From Sanguinoderma infundibulare (Eukaryota > Basidiomycota > Agaricomycetes > Polyporales > Polyporaceae): a DNA stretch of 64,000 bases. Below are positions 44,701 through 56,823 of the stretch, piece after piece (position 1 is the first letter of the stretch; every line of letters begins with the position of its first letter). The stretch is taken from assembly GCA_032821775.1 (NCBI GenBank), contig JAVLRN010000004.1, positions 1,240,001 to 1,304,000 on the forward strand, read 5' to 3'. The position numbers and the translations under genes were made by a program. The notes beneath the pieces were generated by a model that saw only the letters and a program-made list of their open reading frames with translations, was not told the origin of the DNA and searched no databases.

Positions 44701-45923
44701 GTGTTCCGGCAGCACCAAAGCTCGCGCCGTGCGTGGCGAGCATATGGAGAAGGCTCCCCGACGCGAGAAAAGACCGGGAATGAATTTCAGACGCGCCTGT
44801 ATGCGCAGTCGACGACCGCATAGCACCACATATGGGTGCGCATGGAATACCTCATCTCGCAGACCCCCACCAGACCACGTCAATGGTCGCGATGAAGCAG
44901 AACACCAGGTGCACGAAGAAAAAACGGAGAATTGTCGCTGAGTAAACATAAACACGCCGATTGCACGCGTAAGACGCGTTCGAACACGCGCATACAGCAG
45001 GGTGAAGAAGACAGACATAGACTCCGAAGACCCCCGGAAGAATTCATGACGCGTATATGCGTCCGTTCAGCAAGCCCAACAGTAAGAGGGTGGCCGCTAT
45101 GAGAAAGACGAGCCTCGTGTCCCTCCACGATGACGAAACGCAACTGCAAGGCGCAGAAGACGTCTATCCACGACAAGTTGTCGAAGATATTTCGGGCACA
45201 AAAACGCGCGTCATCGATCCGAAGCCGTGGACAGACCCGGGATCGTGACATGCGGAGAGGATGCCGTACATAGACCGTACGGCACCTGGCACTATGGCAG
45301 GTAAAGCGACAGGTATGCCGTATTGGCGAGGTGAGAAGTCTATTGTGGGCGGAGAGTCCGATCAGAGTCGGGTGTGGGCCGCGCCAGGTGGGCAGGGTTG
45401 TGGGGAGTGTGGGGAAGGGCGCTCGAGGGAGACGTGATGAAGGGTATATGCACGTTGGAAGAAAAGCAGGGAACAACGGGGCTGAGGGGAGAACGAGACA
45501 AGAAACGAAGATGGGATGGAAACACGTACTGGACTCGGTAGCGGGAGCACCATTGGTGGTGGTCACCGGTGCAGAGGCAGAGGCAGCGACAGAAGTCGCG
45601 TTGGATACCGCAGACGACGGGACGGACAAGAGGGAGCTAGCCAAAGTGGAAGATGCCGCGCTGGGGATCGCGCCCGAGACCGCGCCCGAAGCTGCGCTCG
45701 AAACCGATGGTGCTGAGGCAGAGAGAGAAAGAATGGACGCGCTTCCGGAGCTTGCAGGGGCCGACGGGGTGCTCGCGGGCAGCGACAGCATGGTGGAGTC
45801 GGCATCCAAGACAGGCGAGACAACATCATTGAGTAGGGTGCCAGAAGGAGCGGCGTTAGTATAGACTGTGAGGAGGAGGAGGGCGCAGAGGGCCGACAAC
45901 TTGGAGTTGAGGGTGAGGGCCAT
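41762..45923 (-). CDS. GH3 beta-glucosidase copy 2
   Basis: Eight exons on the minus strand: 45923-45530, 44522-43922, 43860-43736, 43668-43529, 43451-43283, 43212-43045, 42970-42078 and 42004-41762. All phases close and give about 910 residues. The start used is MALTLNSKLSAL; an ATG six codons earlier is in frame but not present in copy 1. A signal peptide and a Ser/Ala/Thr-rich stretch (about residues 25-135) precede the GH3 N-domain with the nucleophile in VMSDWGAHHST (Asp405), followed by the GH3 C-domain and a fibronectin-like end (YDLSVWDVVAQGWRKPQGTF). Trp317 is present where copy 1 has a stop. The enzyme is probably secreted and cleaves cellobiose and other beta-glucosides in plant cell wall breakdown. 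Intron 1 is about 1 kb against 0.2 kb in copy 1. Confidence 0.92.
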
Positions 45924-46004
45924 CGCGGCGACTTCGACCAAATGCCGGCAGAGACGAGCAGCAAGTGGGACCGGGGAAAACTCGGCACGCCATGGCTGAG
46001 GGTG

Positions 46005-46011
46005 TTTTATA
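46005..46011 (-). promoter_or_regulatory. TATA box of beta-glucosidase copy 2
   Basis: TATAAAA on the minus strand, about 82 bases before the start codon at 45923, in the promoter shared with copy 1. Confidence 0.6.
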
Positions 46012-46499
46012 CCGCCCGCGAAGCGAAGAGTGGACGAGGAAGGCGTCGGAGACGAACATGCCGGCGGCCACTCGACGACAGTGGACGACTTGTTTCTCCC
46101 GATCTGTCTGCTGACTGGCGCCTGTCCGGCAAGCGAGTGACGTAAGGGTGTCTAATCCCCGTCCAGCATCGTCCGCCCCGGCATCTCTTCCTCTCTTCGA
46201 ACATGCACACATCCTCTTCACTGTCTTCACTGCCTCTCGCCTTCTTCACCTTCACCGAAAAGTGAGGGGCACCCCAGACAGAGACGAGTGGGTGTCTGAA
46301 TCGCACATGGCCGCCCCATCAAGGTCTCAGTCGGGATTTCTGGCGAATGCAGCGAGCACACAGCGGCGGGCTCGATGGCCTACTTATTCTATTCGCGCGC
46401 AATCACCTGCCGCGCACTCTCACCCCTGCTCGCATCTGTCACAAGTTTCATGTTCCCATCACTCGTCCATGTTTACCTGTCGCGAAGACCGTCCATCGT

Positions 46500-47227
46500 G
46501 ACCACCCCAGTGCGTCTCATGACTTTAGCCGACTCTGCCGCCTCTTTTTCTCCAGTTCTCTCCTCCGTCTGGACCGGTGTACCCGTTGCCATTGCCTCGT
46601 CCTTGCAAGCCGTCCACGAGGCCTTCCCAACCAGTTCGTCGCATTCTTCTCTGCCTTGACATATCCGCTTCCCTCAACAACGTTCGTGGGTGGCACCCCT
46701 TGCTTCTACTTCGTCCTCTGTTGTTATTCTGCCACTGATTTTCCTTGACATCGGCCGTAATCGCCAAAGGCAAAATGCTCAAGAGTTAATATTCAACCGT
46801 GCGCAGCGCCGGCTTCTCCATCCGGCCCCTTGCCCCCCAACAGGTGGTATGCACTTTCCCATCGACCGTCATCTCCGCCATCTGTCCGTGCGCACGGGAG
46901 TGCATGCTTCAAGTTGTGGAAGCTTTCCAGTACCATCCCAGCGGCGCGTTCCTACTCATATAATCCTCTGCAAGGAGCTTCGCTCACTTAAGCTTCAGAA
47001 GCATCACCTGGGTCTCCTCCTGCCGTCGGTCCGCCCCAGAGCTACATAGCGTTCTTCAGCTTCTCCCATGCGGCCCCGTGGAGTCCGTTCGGCATTAAGG
47101 ATATCTTGCCCGCGATGCGCACGCGAGACGACGGCCCGAGCCCGACTGGTTCTTATTCTCATGACACCTCGCGGTCCATGTGCGTACCAAACTATCCCGA
47201 CTGAGCACGCCGAGGTTGGCCAGCTCA
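46500..47227 (-). repeat. Inverted repeat B (~720 bp)
   Basis: Reverse complement of 38841-39557, upstream of beta-glucosidase copy 2. The frame 46690-47049 (plus) matches the frame 39369-39061 (minus) of copy A, with many shared residues such as IFNRAQRRLLHPAPCPP. Confidence 0.85.
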
Positions 47228-48615
47228 CAGTGATTCATCAAGATCAACGCATGGGATCTGACTTGTGTGTTCTACCCCTCGTAGGTTGCCATACACTGCG
47301 ATCATGATACAAGTCTCCCACCTGCAGATCATCAAGACCACACCAAAGTACTACCGACAAGATTGGCGTCGATCGTCATCATTTCATCTCAGTTCTCATG
47401 CCCTCTCCACCCCAGGCCTCACTGCATTCGTTGAAATGTGTCTCGTCCGACCTCCACTCAACTTCGATGGTACTCGAGCGATCCATTACATCCTTCGGCA
47501 ACCCTACCAGTCGCCGAACGGAAGATTCCCCGACCCGCTGGCGGCTGCGCTGTGCCGTATGTACTAGCCCGAGGACGCACATACAGTGCCGTGCGCATGT
47601 ATGCTCGCTGTCACCACCGCCACGATCCCGGTCCCTGGAAGTATGCTCCTCGGTAATGGTCTCGCACGGACGGCGTGCCCGTGGTCCCTGTCTTGGTTTT
47701 GCACACCCGAGGTGAGTGATCCCTAGACGTTGGTATGGTGTAGATGTAGCATTTCCAAGGATGTCGCGGGCCCTCGCCTTCGCTCGGTATTCCAGGCTTA
47801 GCAGAGCTCGCCGTCTTGATGACCCGCCCGGCGTCCCTGTCATTCTTTCTGCGTTCCGAGCTAGAGTTGTCTTCCTCTCTTACTCTCTTCAATTCAAACA
47901 CTCTGTCAGGCAGTCCTCCCCAGCTGTCTTGATTGAAGTCTCTCCCAAGTCTCAAACTAGATATGCGCATATCCGGGTGTGTCGCACCTGATGACAGCTA
48001 CATGTTCCTGTGAGCTGTACAGCAATGCGCCGTTCGGATAAGACGCGAGCGCGCCCGTCCATTGGAGGATTCACAACTCGGCTCTTTCGGAGCCGTCGTC
48101 TACGGGTGTGTCTAGTTCTGGATGGGAACCGTCTCTTGTCTCTTGAATCCCGCGTGGACGGGAACGAAGGCCTACTGCGCCTCGGAAACACGGGACATCT
48201 TTTTTTTGGCGAGGTTACTTTCCCGCTCAAGCCCAGCACCTGGAGAGATGCTGGAGAGATGGACACTGAACACTCATGATCATTTTTGTTCAACACGTCC
48301 CGGTCCCTACCTGCGGAGGGTCAGGTACTGGCTTCGGACGGCTTCGAAGCCACCTCCATCTGTCATGGCCGGGGTCAACCTGACCCGTGTGCTTCCTAAT
48401 AGCGTGGTTAGCCTCCAAGGGATATGTATTTCCGGACCTGGTTGTACTAGGTCCTCCAGGCTGGGAAGGATCGGAGGACCGCGGAACTAGGCACGACGCC
48501 AAGTGCGTGCGCGCGCAAGCGGCTCCGAGTCGAGCGCGAAGAGGAGTTGAAGCGCGACGCGCTGCCGCTCCACCAAAGCACTAGGGAGAGGTAGGGTGAG
48601 TGCGTATGTCGAGCG

Positions 48616-48691
48616 GTGAGGCCGGAAGTGGGAGAGGGCAAAGGCGCGAGAACGCGCCGCGCTTCGCGCGCCCTTCCCTTTCCGGCCTCAC
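48616..48691. other. Long hairpin with 12-bp perfect outer arms
   Basis: GTGAGGCCGGAA (48616-48627) and TTCCGGCCTCAC (48680-48691) are perfect inverted repeats, with additional pairing inside (GGCGCG/CGCGCC). Confidence 0.75.
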
Positions 48692-48707
48692 GCTTAGTAA
48701 GCACTCA

Positions 48708-48743
48708 GTTGCCCCAATCGCTCGTTCCTCGCGTTGGGGCAAC
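48708..48743. other. Hairpin with a 10-bp perfect stem
   Basis: GTTGCCCCAA (48708-48717) pairs with TTGGGGCAAC (48734-48743) around a 16-nt loop, only 16 bases after the larger hairpin. Confidence 0.75.
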
Positions 48744-50090
48744 ATCACCCTTCCCTATATACATATGAATGGTTTGAGTGTCCGTCGCATTTTCAACTGG
48801 CTGTTGATGCCACTGCAGGTCCATACCTCGAAGTTTCCGAGACACGCATTGGACAACTGATTCCGGAATCCGGACATCTACGTCAACACCGCTAGCCGTA
48901 CGACTGGCGTGCGTCTATGAGAGGCAGTTCGCGACGTCCCTGTTGACAACGATGTGCTCGCACGTACCTGCATTCATACCTCTTAGAAGTTACAACATAC
49001 TTCGAACGATGGTCCAGGAAAGGTCTCGGGTGCCCCGCAGGACTGGTAGATGGCGATCAATCACCGGCTCGGACTCGCTCTTCCATTCTGATTGTCTTGA
49101 CCTCGGTCCAAACATTCGCTTCTCGCGGTTTTCAGCACTCCGAGCACCACCACGCACAAAATCGCATCGAACTGTCATCATGTCACGGTCAATGATGGAC
49201 ACGCCCCGCCTTGGTGTCGAAATGCCCAAATATTTATCGCCTTTTCCACATACCTCGCTCTTCTTGCTAGATGTACACCTTGACATCTTGTCTTACTTGA
49301 CCCTGCGTCGTCCATGGGGTCAAAGGCTACGCTGGTCAATCGTTGTATTCCCAATTTCCGCATGTCATCGCACTGCCACCGGTACACACCACTCGATTGA
49401 CGTGGTTTGTTGATGGTCCACCAAAACACGCTTCAAACGAAATTGTTTTCCCCTCCTTCCTTGCAAGCTGTATTGGCTTCTGCTCTCGGCGGTCTCTCAG
49501 TCTCAGCGCTCAATCGATCTGGTTGCTCTATGGGAATGCTAGCAGTCCTGATACTTAACGACAGCTGCCAGGCGAATACTGTAGACTTTATTTGAAGTAC
49601 CCTCTTGGAAGCCCTTCTCAAATCCCAGTCCGAACGTTGGAAGTTCTCAAAAGAATGGCTGGCTGTCTTGCGTCTGTATCGTCTGCGGTGCGATATATGT
49701 ACGAGCCTAAGCCGGAACGGAGTCTCTCGTCATTTCGGCTAGGTCTCATTTGGCGACGTCCCAGACGAAACATAAGACCTGAAGGCCGATGCCGTCCGGC
49801 TAATACCGTTTCAATCAGCAGATACGCCGGCCCCACCAGCCGTCCCTGACCGAACTCTATCGACGCCACGGGTATCAACTTTTCACGCTCGGCGATATCA
49901 TCTTCTCCGCGCGTTCTCCCCGCCGCGCTCTACCTACGTGCAACACTATAAGACCTGCACCACGGCCAGGATGTCTCCCTGCTTCCCGCTTTAATTCGCC
50001 GCTGCCGTTCTCCATCGTTCCTTACTGCCGTTTGGGCATTTGGTCTCGTACTAGTGCCAGCGGGGCGTGGAAGGGGACCCAGACGCGGAC

Positions 50091-51926
50091 ATGCCGGTGC
50101 AAGCACTATGGGCGGCCGTCCTCGCGGCGCAGACCGTCGACGACGGCGACGGGAGCCAGATGCCGGTCTCGTACCTCCTCGGTCCCACCCTCGTCGGCGT
50201 CCTCCTCAACTGCTTCATGTACGGCGTCGTGTTCCTCCACTGGATCCAGTACACGCTTTGCCGGAATCGCGACCCGTTTTTCATCAGGTGCGTCTTCCGC
50301 CCTTGTCGCTGTTTTGTTTCCTCTGCGCAAGCGGTGTTGGCGATGGGCTGCTAATGTGAAATTGGTGTTCGAAGGATGCTGGTGAATTGGTGCTTCCTCG
50401 TCGACAGCGTGCACTCGGCCGCGGCTCTGTGGCTGCTGTGGTACCTGTCGGTCACTCACTTCGCGGACAAGGCGGCACTCTTCCAGACGGTGTGGCCGAT
50501 CTCTGCCATCCCGCTGTTCGTAGGTGCGTGTTGAGCCCCAGATCATGGTTCTTTCCCTCGCGCACTCTCTGGCTAACACATCGTCTGGTCCACAGCAATG
50601 TAAGTCTCGCCGTACGTCTTGAATGCGCGTCGGGAGCCCAGCCTTAGACTCGACCCGTTTGTCACGGCAGGACGGCGACACCGATCCAGCACCTCTTCGC
50701 GTGGCGCATCAAGCAGTTCACGCACTCGTGGATTCTCTTCGCACTCCTTTGCGCTCTTTCCATCGCCTCCGCAGGTTTGGGAGCCGTCACCGCCATCAGG
50801 GGCTTGATTGACGACAAGTACGTTCCACGTTTCTGACCCTCCCACTCGATGCTGATCCATCTCTGCTCCGGTTTCGCAGTCTTGCGTCCACGCATGTCCT
50901 CATCCCGACCACCGACTCGTGGCTTGCACTCGCGATGACGTGCGATTTCATTCTTGCGTGCGTCTCTCACCCTCCGTGATGCCAGTGGTAATGGTGCTGA
51001 CGTCGCGCAGTGTCCTTCTCTACATGCACTTGCTGAAGAGCAAGACCGGTTTCCAGAGTATGTGCTTCCCGTTGTCTGTACGGCCATGCATGACCGTGAC
51101 GATGGCTGCAGCTACGGACACCGTCATCGGCCGCCTGATACGTTCGTCCGTCGAGACGACTGCTTTGAGCGCCCTCTTCTGTGTGCGTGCTTTCCTCTAC
51201 TGTTCCTCCTTCGACCGCAACGTCTTATCATATGAGCGTTTTCAGATCCTATACTTGCTTAACTTCGTATGCTTCATCGGTGATTGCCCCCCCCCTGTGT
51301 GGCGCTGACCTCGGCGTAGAGTATCGTCCCGAAGACGAACTTCCATATCATTTTCTCCCTGGTGCGTCCTGGCATTTTCATCGCGTTTCCCTCTGTCTGA
51401 CGAACGGATTCGCACAGCCGTTAGGCCGTATATACACGTGAGTCTTACGGCTCGACGTCCCGTCGATGTCTTAACACTGACACCCTTCGACCCAACTCCA
51501 TCAGTGGCACGCTCCTTTCCGTGCGTTATCACTCAGTCCATCGCTCGTTCGCGCGGAGCCGTTGACCGTACCCGCACATCGCACAGACCCTCAACTCTCG
51601 CACGACCCTGCGGGAAGAACTGTACGGTGGCACCACCGTGGTACGCCTCCTCGCCCGAGCCCTTGTTGTGTGCATGCCGTCGTTCAAACGTTAACACTAA
51701 CTTGCGCTGGCGTGTCGCCGCGCTGCCGCAGATCCCCGAGCGGTTGCGCCGACTGCCGACCGAGGTCGCGATCAACGTCGAGCAGGAGGTGCAGATGGAG
51801 CAGCTCGAGGACGTCGACTTCAAAAAGCTCCGGAAGGATGCGCGGAGGCGGACCGGCTCGGCGGCGGACCGGGCGCATGACGACCACAAAGTGTCTGCGA
51901 ACGACTTCGACTTCCAGCCGGTGTAG
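50091..51926 (+). CDS. DUF6534-type multi-pass membrane protein
   Basis: About twelve exons: 50091-50287, 50375-50523, a 4-nt exon 50596-50599, 50671-50817, 50880-50957, 51011-51057, 51112 to about 51182, then short exons near 51246, 51319, 51419, 51506 and 51588, and the last from 51732 to the stop at 51926. The start MPVQALWAAVLAAQTVDD is followed by LLGPTLVGVLLNCFMYGVVF, the typical first helix. The last helices (TDTVIGRLIRSSVETTALSA, NFHIIFSL, GRIYTGTLLSTLNSRTTLREE) match the C-terminal block of DUF6534 proteins of basidiomycetes: a helix, then Y.NSLLATLN.R. About seven membrane segments are present. The charged tail (RRLPTEVAINVEQEVQMEQL) would be cytoplasmic. The function of the family is unknown. 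Confidence 0.8.
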
Positions 51927-52100
51927 GCCCAGGATGGATGTGGGCTGTATGCCGTAGGGGTGGTGCTGCGATGACGAGCGCGCAGGGCAAAAGATGAGGT
52001 AGCATTGAGTAGACTCTAGAGTGACATATATGAGCGAACGGGGGTGGGTGCGGATTCATGGACGTGTATGATGTGCGAGGGAGGGACTATGCAGTTTGCT

Positions 52101-55100
52101 CTAGTTGCGGCCCAGAAGACCTTTCATGATGAGCAGGATCTCTGTCCTTGACTCCCACAGCGGGATAATCATGCAAAAGATCCCGCTCATCACGGCCCAG
52201 ATGCTACGGTTAATCAAGCATCAGGATCCGGAATCGACGACCACGATAGCTGCGAGAAGAGGACTCACATCGTACAAGCTATCCAGAACGTATAGAATTC
52301 TTTACTGAACACATATTGCGTGAAAAACATCGGAAGCGGAACTGCGAATGCTGATCAGTACGACGTCTTTAGCTGGGGTGCTGGACTCACCGATGATGCT
52401 GATTATCGCGGTAAACAGGAGGGAGTACCAGGTTGCGCGCCTGAAGATCGACTGCAGTTCCTCCCAGCTAACAACGTCCCCGTTGCTCTGGACGATCATT
52501 CCTTGTAGTGTGGTCGAGACCTTCGACGCCTCTTTGTCGACGGAACGTGACTTTTCCAATGGCCTGCCGGTATCCGATTTTCCTTGATCGACCACGGTAT
52601 CGATAGTGGATGCATCGTCGTACATCGCGATCGCGCGCGTGCCGGAAAAGTCGTAGTTGTCCGGCTCTAAAGTAGCGCGGTGAGCGTTATCGCCAAACCT
52701 CGAGACAAACGACGAAGCGTACTGGCAAGCGAAACTAGCACCGTGATCAGACCGGAGAAAAGCAGTGCCACCAATGAGCTGCACAGCGCCGCGTACGGCG
52801 CCGCCATGGTGGTGATATTGATCACCCCTTGTATGACGATATTAGGACCGAAACCGGCGATCGCGCTGTACTCGCGCTTACCGTAGATCTTCCAGCAGCT
52901 TATCATCCACGCCAGGATACCGAGCGCCATTCCGATGATACACCCCGCATACACGCCGGCGCGGGTCAGCTTCGACCAAGTGACGGACAGAGCTATAGGG
53001 ACTACCGCCGGACTGAGGATGTTGCCCCTGTACGCGTAGGAAATATAAGTGATCTCCTAAACGATTGGAAGCCAGTGCTGGAACGCTTACGAGACGTAGT
53101 ACAGCCAGCCGAGGTCGATGCCCCCGGCATTCAGCTGGGACCCTGGGTCAGAGCTATAAATGAAGAGCCGCGTCGTCTGCACTTACTATGGTGGCCCAAC
53201 AGCCAGCCCACACCGCCCAAAAGCAGATGAAGTAATGCGATACCCGCACGATCTCCGCGCTCGTTGCCTGAGAACGGAAGTAGGTCCGGTACAAGCTGGA
53301 GCCGTGTCAATCACACAGCCGTGGCCACGATCGTACGTCGGTGCTTACTCGTATGTGCTACAACGATGGGAATCATTCATGAGACACGTGCGTGAAAATC
53401 GGGATAGCTATATGCGTTGGAATACACTCACAACAGACTGGAAACCGCGATCATCTCCGCGCTGAGTGACGACGTGACCGCCATGCTGTAAGGCAGCCAA
53501 CAGAGTTAGTCGGCACCAAGCACGCGACCAAAAGATGTGGAGTACTTGAGCAATAGTGTACTCACAAGACCACAAGAAGTATGGCGACCGCGCCTCCCTT
53601 GCCCATCACTACCACCGCCGCTGCAGGTGCAGCGAGCCCGGCGCTCGTCTGGGAATCAGACAGAGGGTTCGGATATGTTGGGAACTTTGGCTGTAATGTA
53701 CGTAACGACTGTGAGCAACGTAATACATTGGGCAGTGCAGGGAGGGGAGGACGCACATTGTTGACTACGGCACGGGCCGCCAGACCGAGGCAGGACGCGA
53801 ACGCCCATGGGACCGCAAACCATGCCAGGCTGCCGAGCATCTGCGGGGCGTCTAGCAAGGACAGCTTGATATGGGAACCAGATGGAGCTCTCACATATGC
53901 TTTGGTCGTAGATCGAGGAGCACTTGCGATAGCCTATCGCGATGGGATCAAGAGCCAGCGAACAATGACGGGATTGCATACCATCACGTACCCTTTGCCA
54001 GTAACCTGCATCCGCATCAGCATGGTCACATATCTGCAGTGAAAGAAAATACCTTGATCACAGAGCACTCCCGAGAAGCCTAGGTTCAAGGATGAGGCTC
54101 ATGCTACCTGGATCATAGCGGGATCGTCTTACCGCCCAGGACGGAAACGACGCCGAAGACCAAGCCTTGATTTGACTTCATCGTGAGATAACTCCCGTGG
54201 GTGTTACCGTCAACTGGCGCGTCTACTGTGGCTTGCACCAATAGGTCGTACATGGCTCCGATGCTCCCGATGGCTTGAGAAGCTCCGCTGTCACCGCAGG
54301 TAGTTAGCACCTGGCAGAGGGACGTGGAGCGGAAGCAGAACACACTAGACCTGTCCAAAGAAGACGTAGATGATCACGAACAGGATCATAGTGTGCGCGT
54401 AGTCGCAGATGAACGTCGCACGCAGACCGCCGAAAACAACATAGACGGCGATACCTATCGGGAGCAGGAAGTTCGCGGCAACGATGCTCATCCCAGTCAG
54501 TGCGTTCACAGTCGCCGCACCTCCCACTTAATAAACCAATTCTGCTTAGATCAGAGTGGCGGTAAGACAGAATGAGTCTTACACAACAACGACCCGCAGG
54601 TAAACAAGATACAAAGGAAGCCAAAGAAGGTGAAGAGCAGGTGTACCCCGGTGCCGAAGCGCACTTTGACTATCTTTCGGAACGACAGACAATTGTCAGT
54701 AACACGCAAGCGCAAACCGAGAAATACCGACCTCGAGGAAGGTGTGAGCGCCGTTGGCGTTCATCTTGACCTTGGCGGCGATCATCGCAAACATTGCGAG
54801 CTGTATCGTCCCGCCGACACCGTACCACCTGCGAACAATTAGATATCGAGGGAAGAGCGACTGAAGAGAAAGAGCGTGCACATACCAAGGACCGCTGACG
54901 CCTGATAATCGTAAGCATCGCAGGAGTGTCGTGGGTAAGAGGGCACATACCGAACGTGTACGCCGCGGTGCTCGACTGCAGGAGCGTGGCGCTCCATGTC
55001 CACGCACTGACGCTGGAGGAGAGGATGTCCGAATCTCGTCTACTTACCGGAAGCATGGCTGCTTACATTCCACAACAAACGAGTCCAGGCTGTAGGCGGC

Positions 55101-55440
55101 ATATAAGGTCCAAGGGCTGAGGCGCCACAGGGCACTACATACCTTGACGCTCCTCGATGCACTCTGTTTCCAGATCCCATGAACGAATTTCATACGTTTC
55201 TGACTAGAGTCGGTGCTCACCGTGAACTCCTCAGATGAGGAGGGCGAAAACCTGGAGAACTTGGCCTGTAGGGCAGTGAGGACCAGCATGAGTGCCGCGA
55301 AGAAAAAGCCGACGCCTAAAGACCGCAAATTGGAATGAAAGCTTGTTATGCAGAGAGCTTGGCAGGCCGTACCGACTACAACCCCATATCCAACACTTTG
55401 GCCTATGTGAGAAATCAGTGCTGCTGCGACGTCCACGATG
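52101..55440 (-). CDS. DUR3: Urea active transporter, DUR3-type (sodium:solute symporter family)
   Basis: About a dozen exons on the minus strand. In order they encode [31 protein letters not shown] and [218 protein letters not shown]; then [20 protein letters not shown] and [20 protein letters not shown], with the stop at 52101-52103. These are the landmarks of fungal DUR3, a plasma-membrane proton-coupled urea (and polyamine) importer with about 15 helices. No stop or frameshift was seen. The first coding exon is unresolved because no ATG is in frame with GQSVGYG before a likely 5' intron. One GATAAG site lies upstream (55579), compatible with nitrogen control but weak evidence. Confidence 0.85.
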
Positions 55441-56823
55441 CTGAGCAAATAAACACACTGAGCAGTGGTCTGAACTCCGAATCCATGGCGTGCAGAGTGA
55501 CGAGGAGAATGCGTATGAGGTCGTCTTTGAGGCTTCACATAAAAGACGACCGACGTTATCGGTCTCACACGGCGTGGCGATAAGAGGAGCGAGCTCGAGC
55601 ACGCAGGTGGATCCGCTTCAGAAGGCGTGGGATTGCCATGGGGGGCAAAGTTATGCCAGCAGGCTACCTGGGATGGCGCTTGTGAAGGTGTCTTGCCGTT
55701 TACATGCATGCCAAGTTGTCAGAGCAAGTACTTCCATTCATCTGTGGTAAGGCGTTAACCATAAATACGTGGAATCGCCGGATGGACTCGGATGTGCTAA
55801 GTGACCATCTACTCACCTCCCATTCACAACCCACTGCTGACTTCCGCGCCTGAAATCCAGTCTGGCAAGACAGAGCTGATAAACTGCTGTTTGCGAGTGG
55901 TGATAGTAGCAGTCCGAGGCCAAGTCCAGCCTTCGGGCGCTTCTGGGGACGGCGCTTGGCACTTTCTCGGCCCCGAACGCCGAACAGCCTCACTGTCTGC
56001 CAGCTGCTCCAGGCCCCTGTGTATGTACCTCCTCCTGCATGCGAAAATGCAAAACACCACCAGAGCGCATCGGTTACGCCCCTCGTCCTGCCTGCTTGAC
56101 CAGTGGTCGCCACTGCTTGGCCACCGCAGCTAGGTATGTCATCGCTTTCAACCTGCTCACGAATGGTCTGAGTCACTGATTACTTTCTAGTGCTGGCGTC
56201 ATACATCCAGCCCCGAGCGCGTAACGGGTACGGCCACTTCTGTAGCCTATCCGAACTTTGCCTGAGTTCATTCTCAGCTTTCCCCCGCGCGTTATCCCTC
56301 CTTCCCGCCCGGGGTGATGGTGGCGGCCCACTGCTTCGACTCCATCGATGCGGGTCTCAAGCCACATGCGACGTGATGCCCCGTGTCGTCTCCCGATCTG
56401 GCTACATCTCGAGCTGGTAGACACAATTGCTCCTTTTCCTCCCTTTCCGCTTGCCCGCCAAGTCGTGCGGCTAGCGCACCTCTCCGACGCGATACCCCTA
56501 TGATCTGGACCACCCGAATCTTCCGCCTCCCTGAGCGCTTGGTACCGTCGCGGCGTGGCCGACGCGAGGCTTTACAGCGTTTCCGCCAGCGCACCTAATT
56601 AGTCTCCTCTGTGGGCGCAACTATCAAACCCAGGGGTCATGCGCGAGGGCCCTAAACTCAAAGAATGTATAGCGGAAGTTTCGCGATGCAATGGGCTCAG
56701 CGCGCACCGCATTGGCTGTGTGGCTGGCGTCTCGTCCCCTCGCACGTTTCGTGCAGGAGGCCCCTCGTATCATATATCACCTCGTCCTCCGCCCCGGTCT
56801 CGAGACTCTTGAGCTTCCCTTCC
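55441..56823. other. Intergenic region between divergent genes
   Basis: Holds the promoters of the urea transporter (minus) and the membrane-protein gene (plus), and probably the unresolved first exon of the transporter. No other gene is supported. Confidence 0.5.

Larger units (their letters stand above)
41405..46140. repeat. Direct duplication unit, copy 2 (beta-glucosidase locus)
   Basis: Alignable with 34900-38830 in the same orientation, including 3' flank, all exons and the promoter. It has about 800 bp of extra sequence in intron 1. Confidence 0.85.
47228..50090. other. Gene-poor stretch
   Basis: No supported gene. A weak F-box-like start (LDVHLDILSYL near 49270) and several mutually overlapping frames occur. 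Two strong hairpins are listed separately. The end holds the upstream region of the DUF6534 gene, with CTATAAGACC at about 49947. Confidence 0.5.

Noticed and set aside
49200..49420. F-box-like start LDVHLDILSYL
   Set aside because: Only about ten residues fit, with no following F-box text in any frame.
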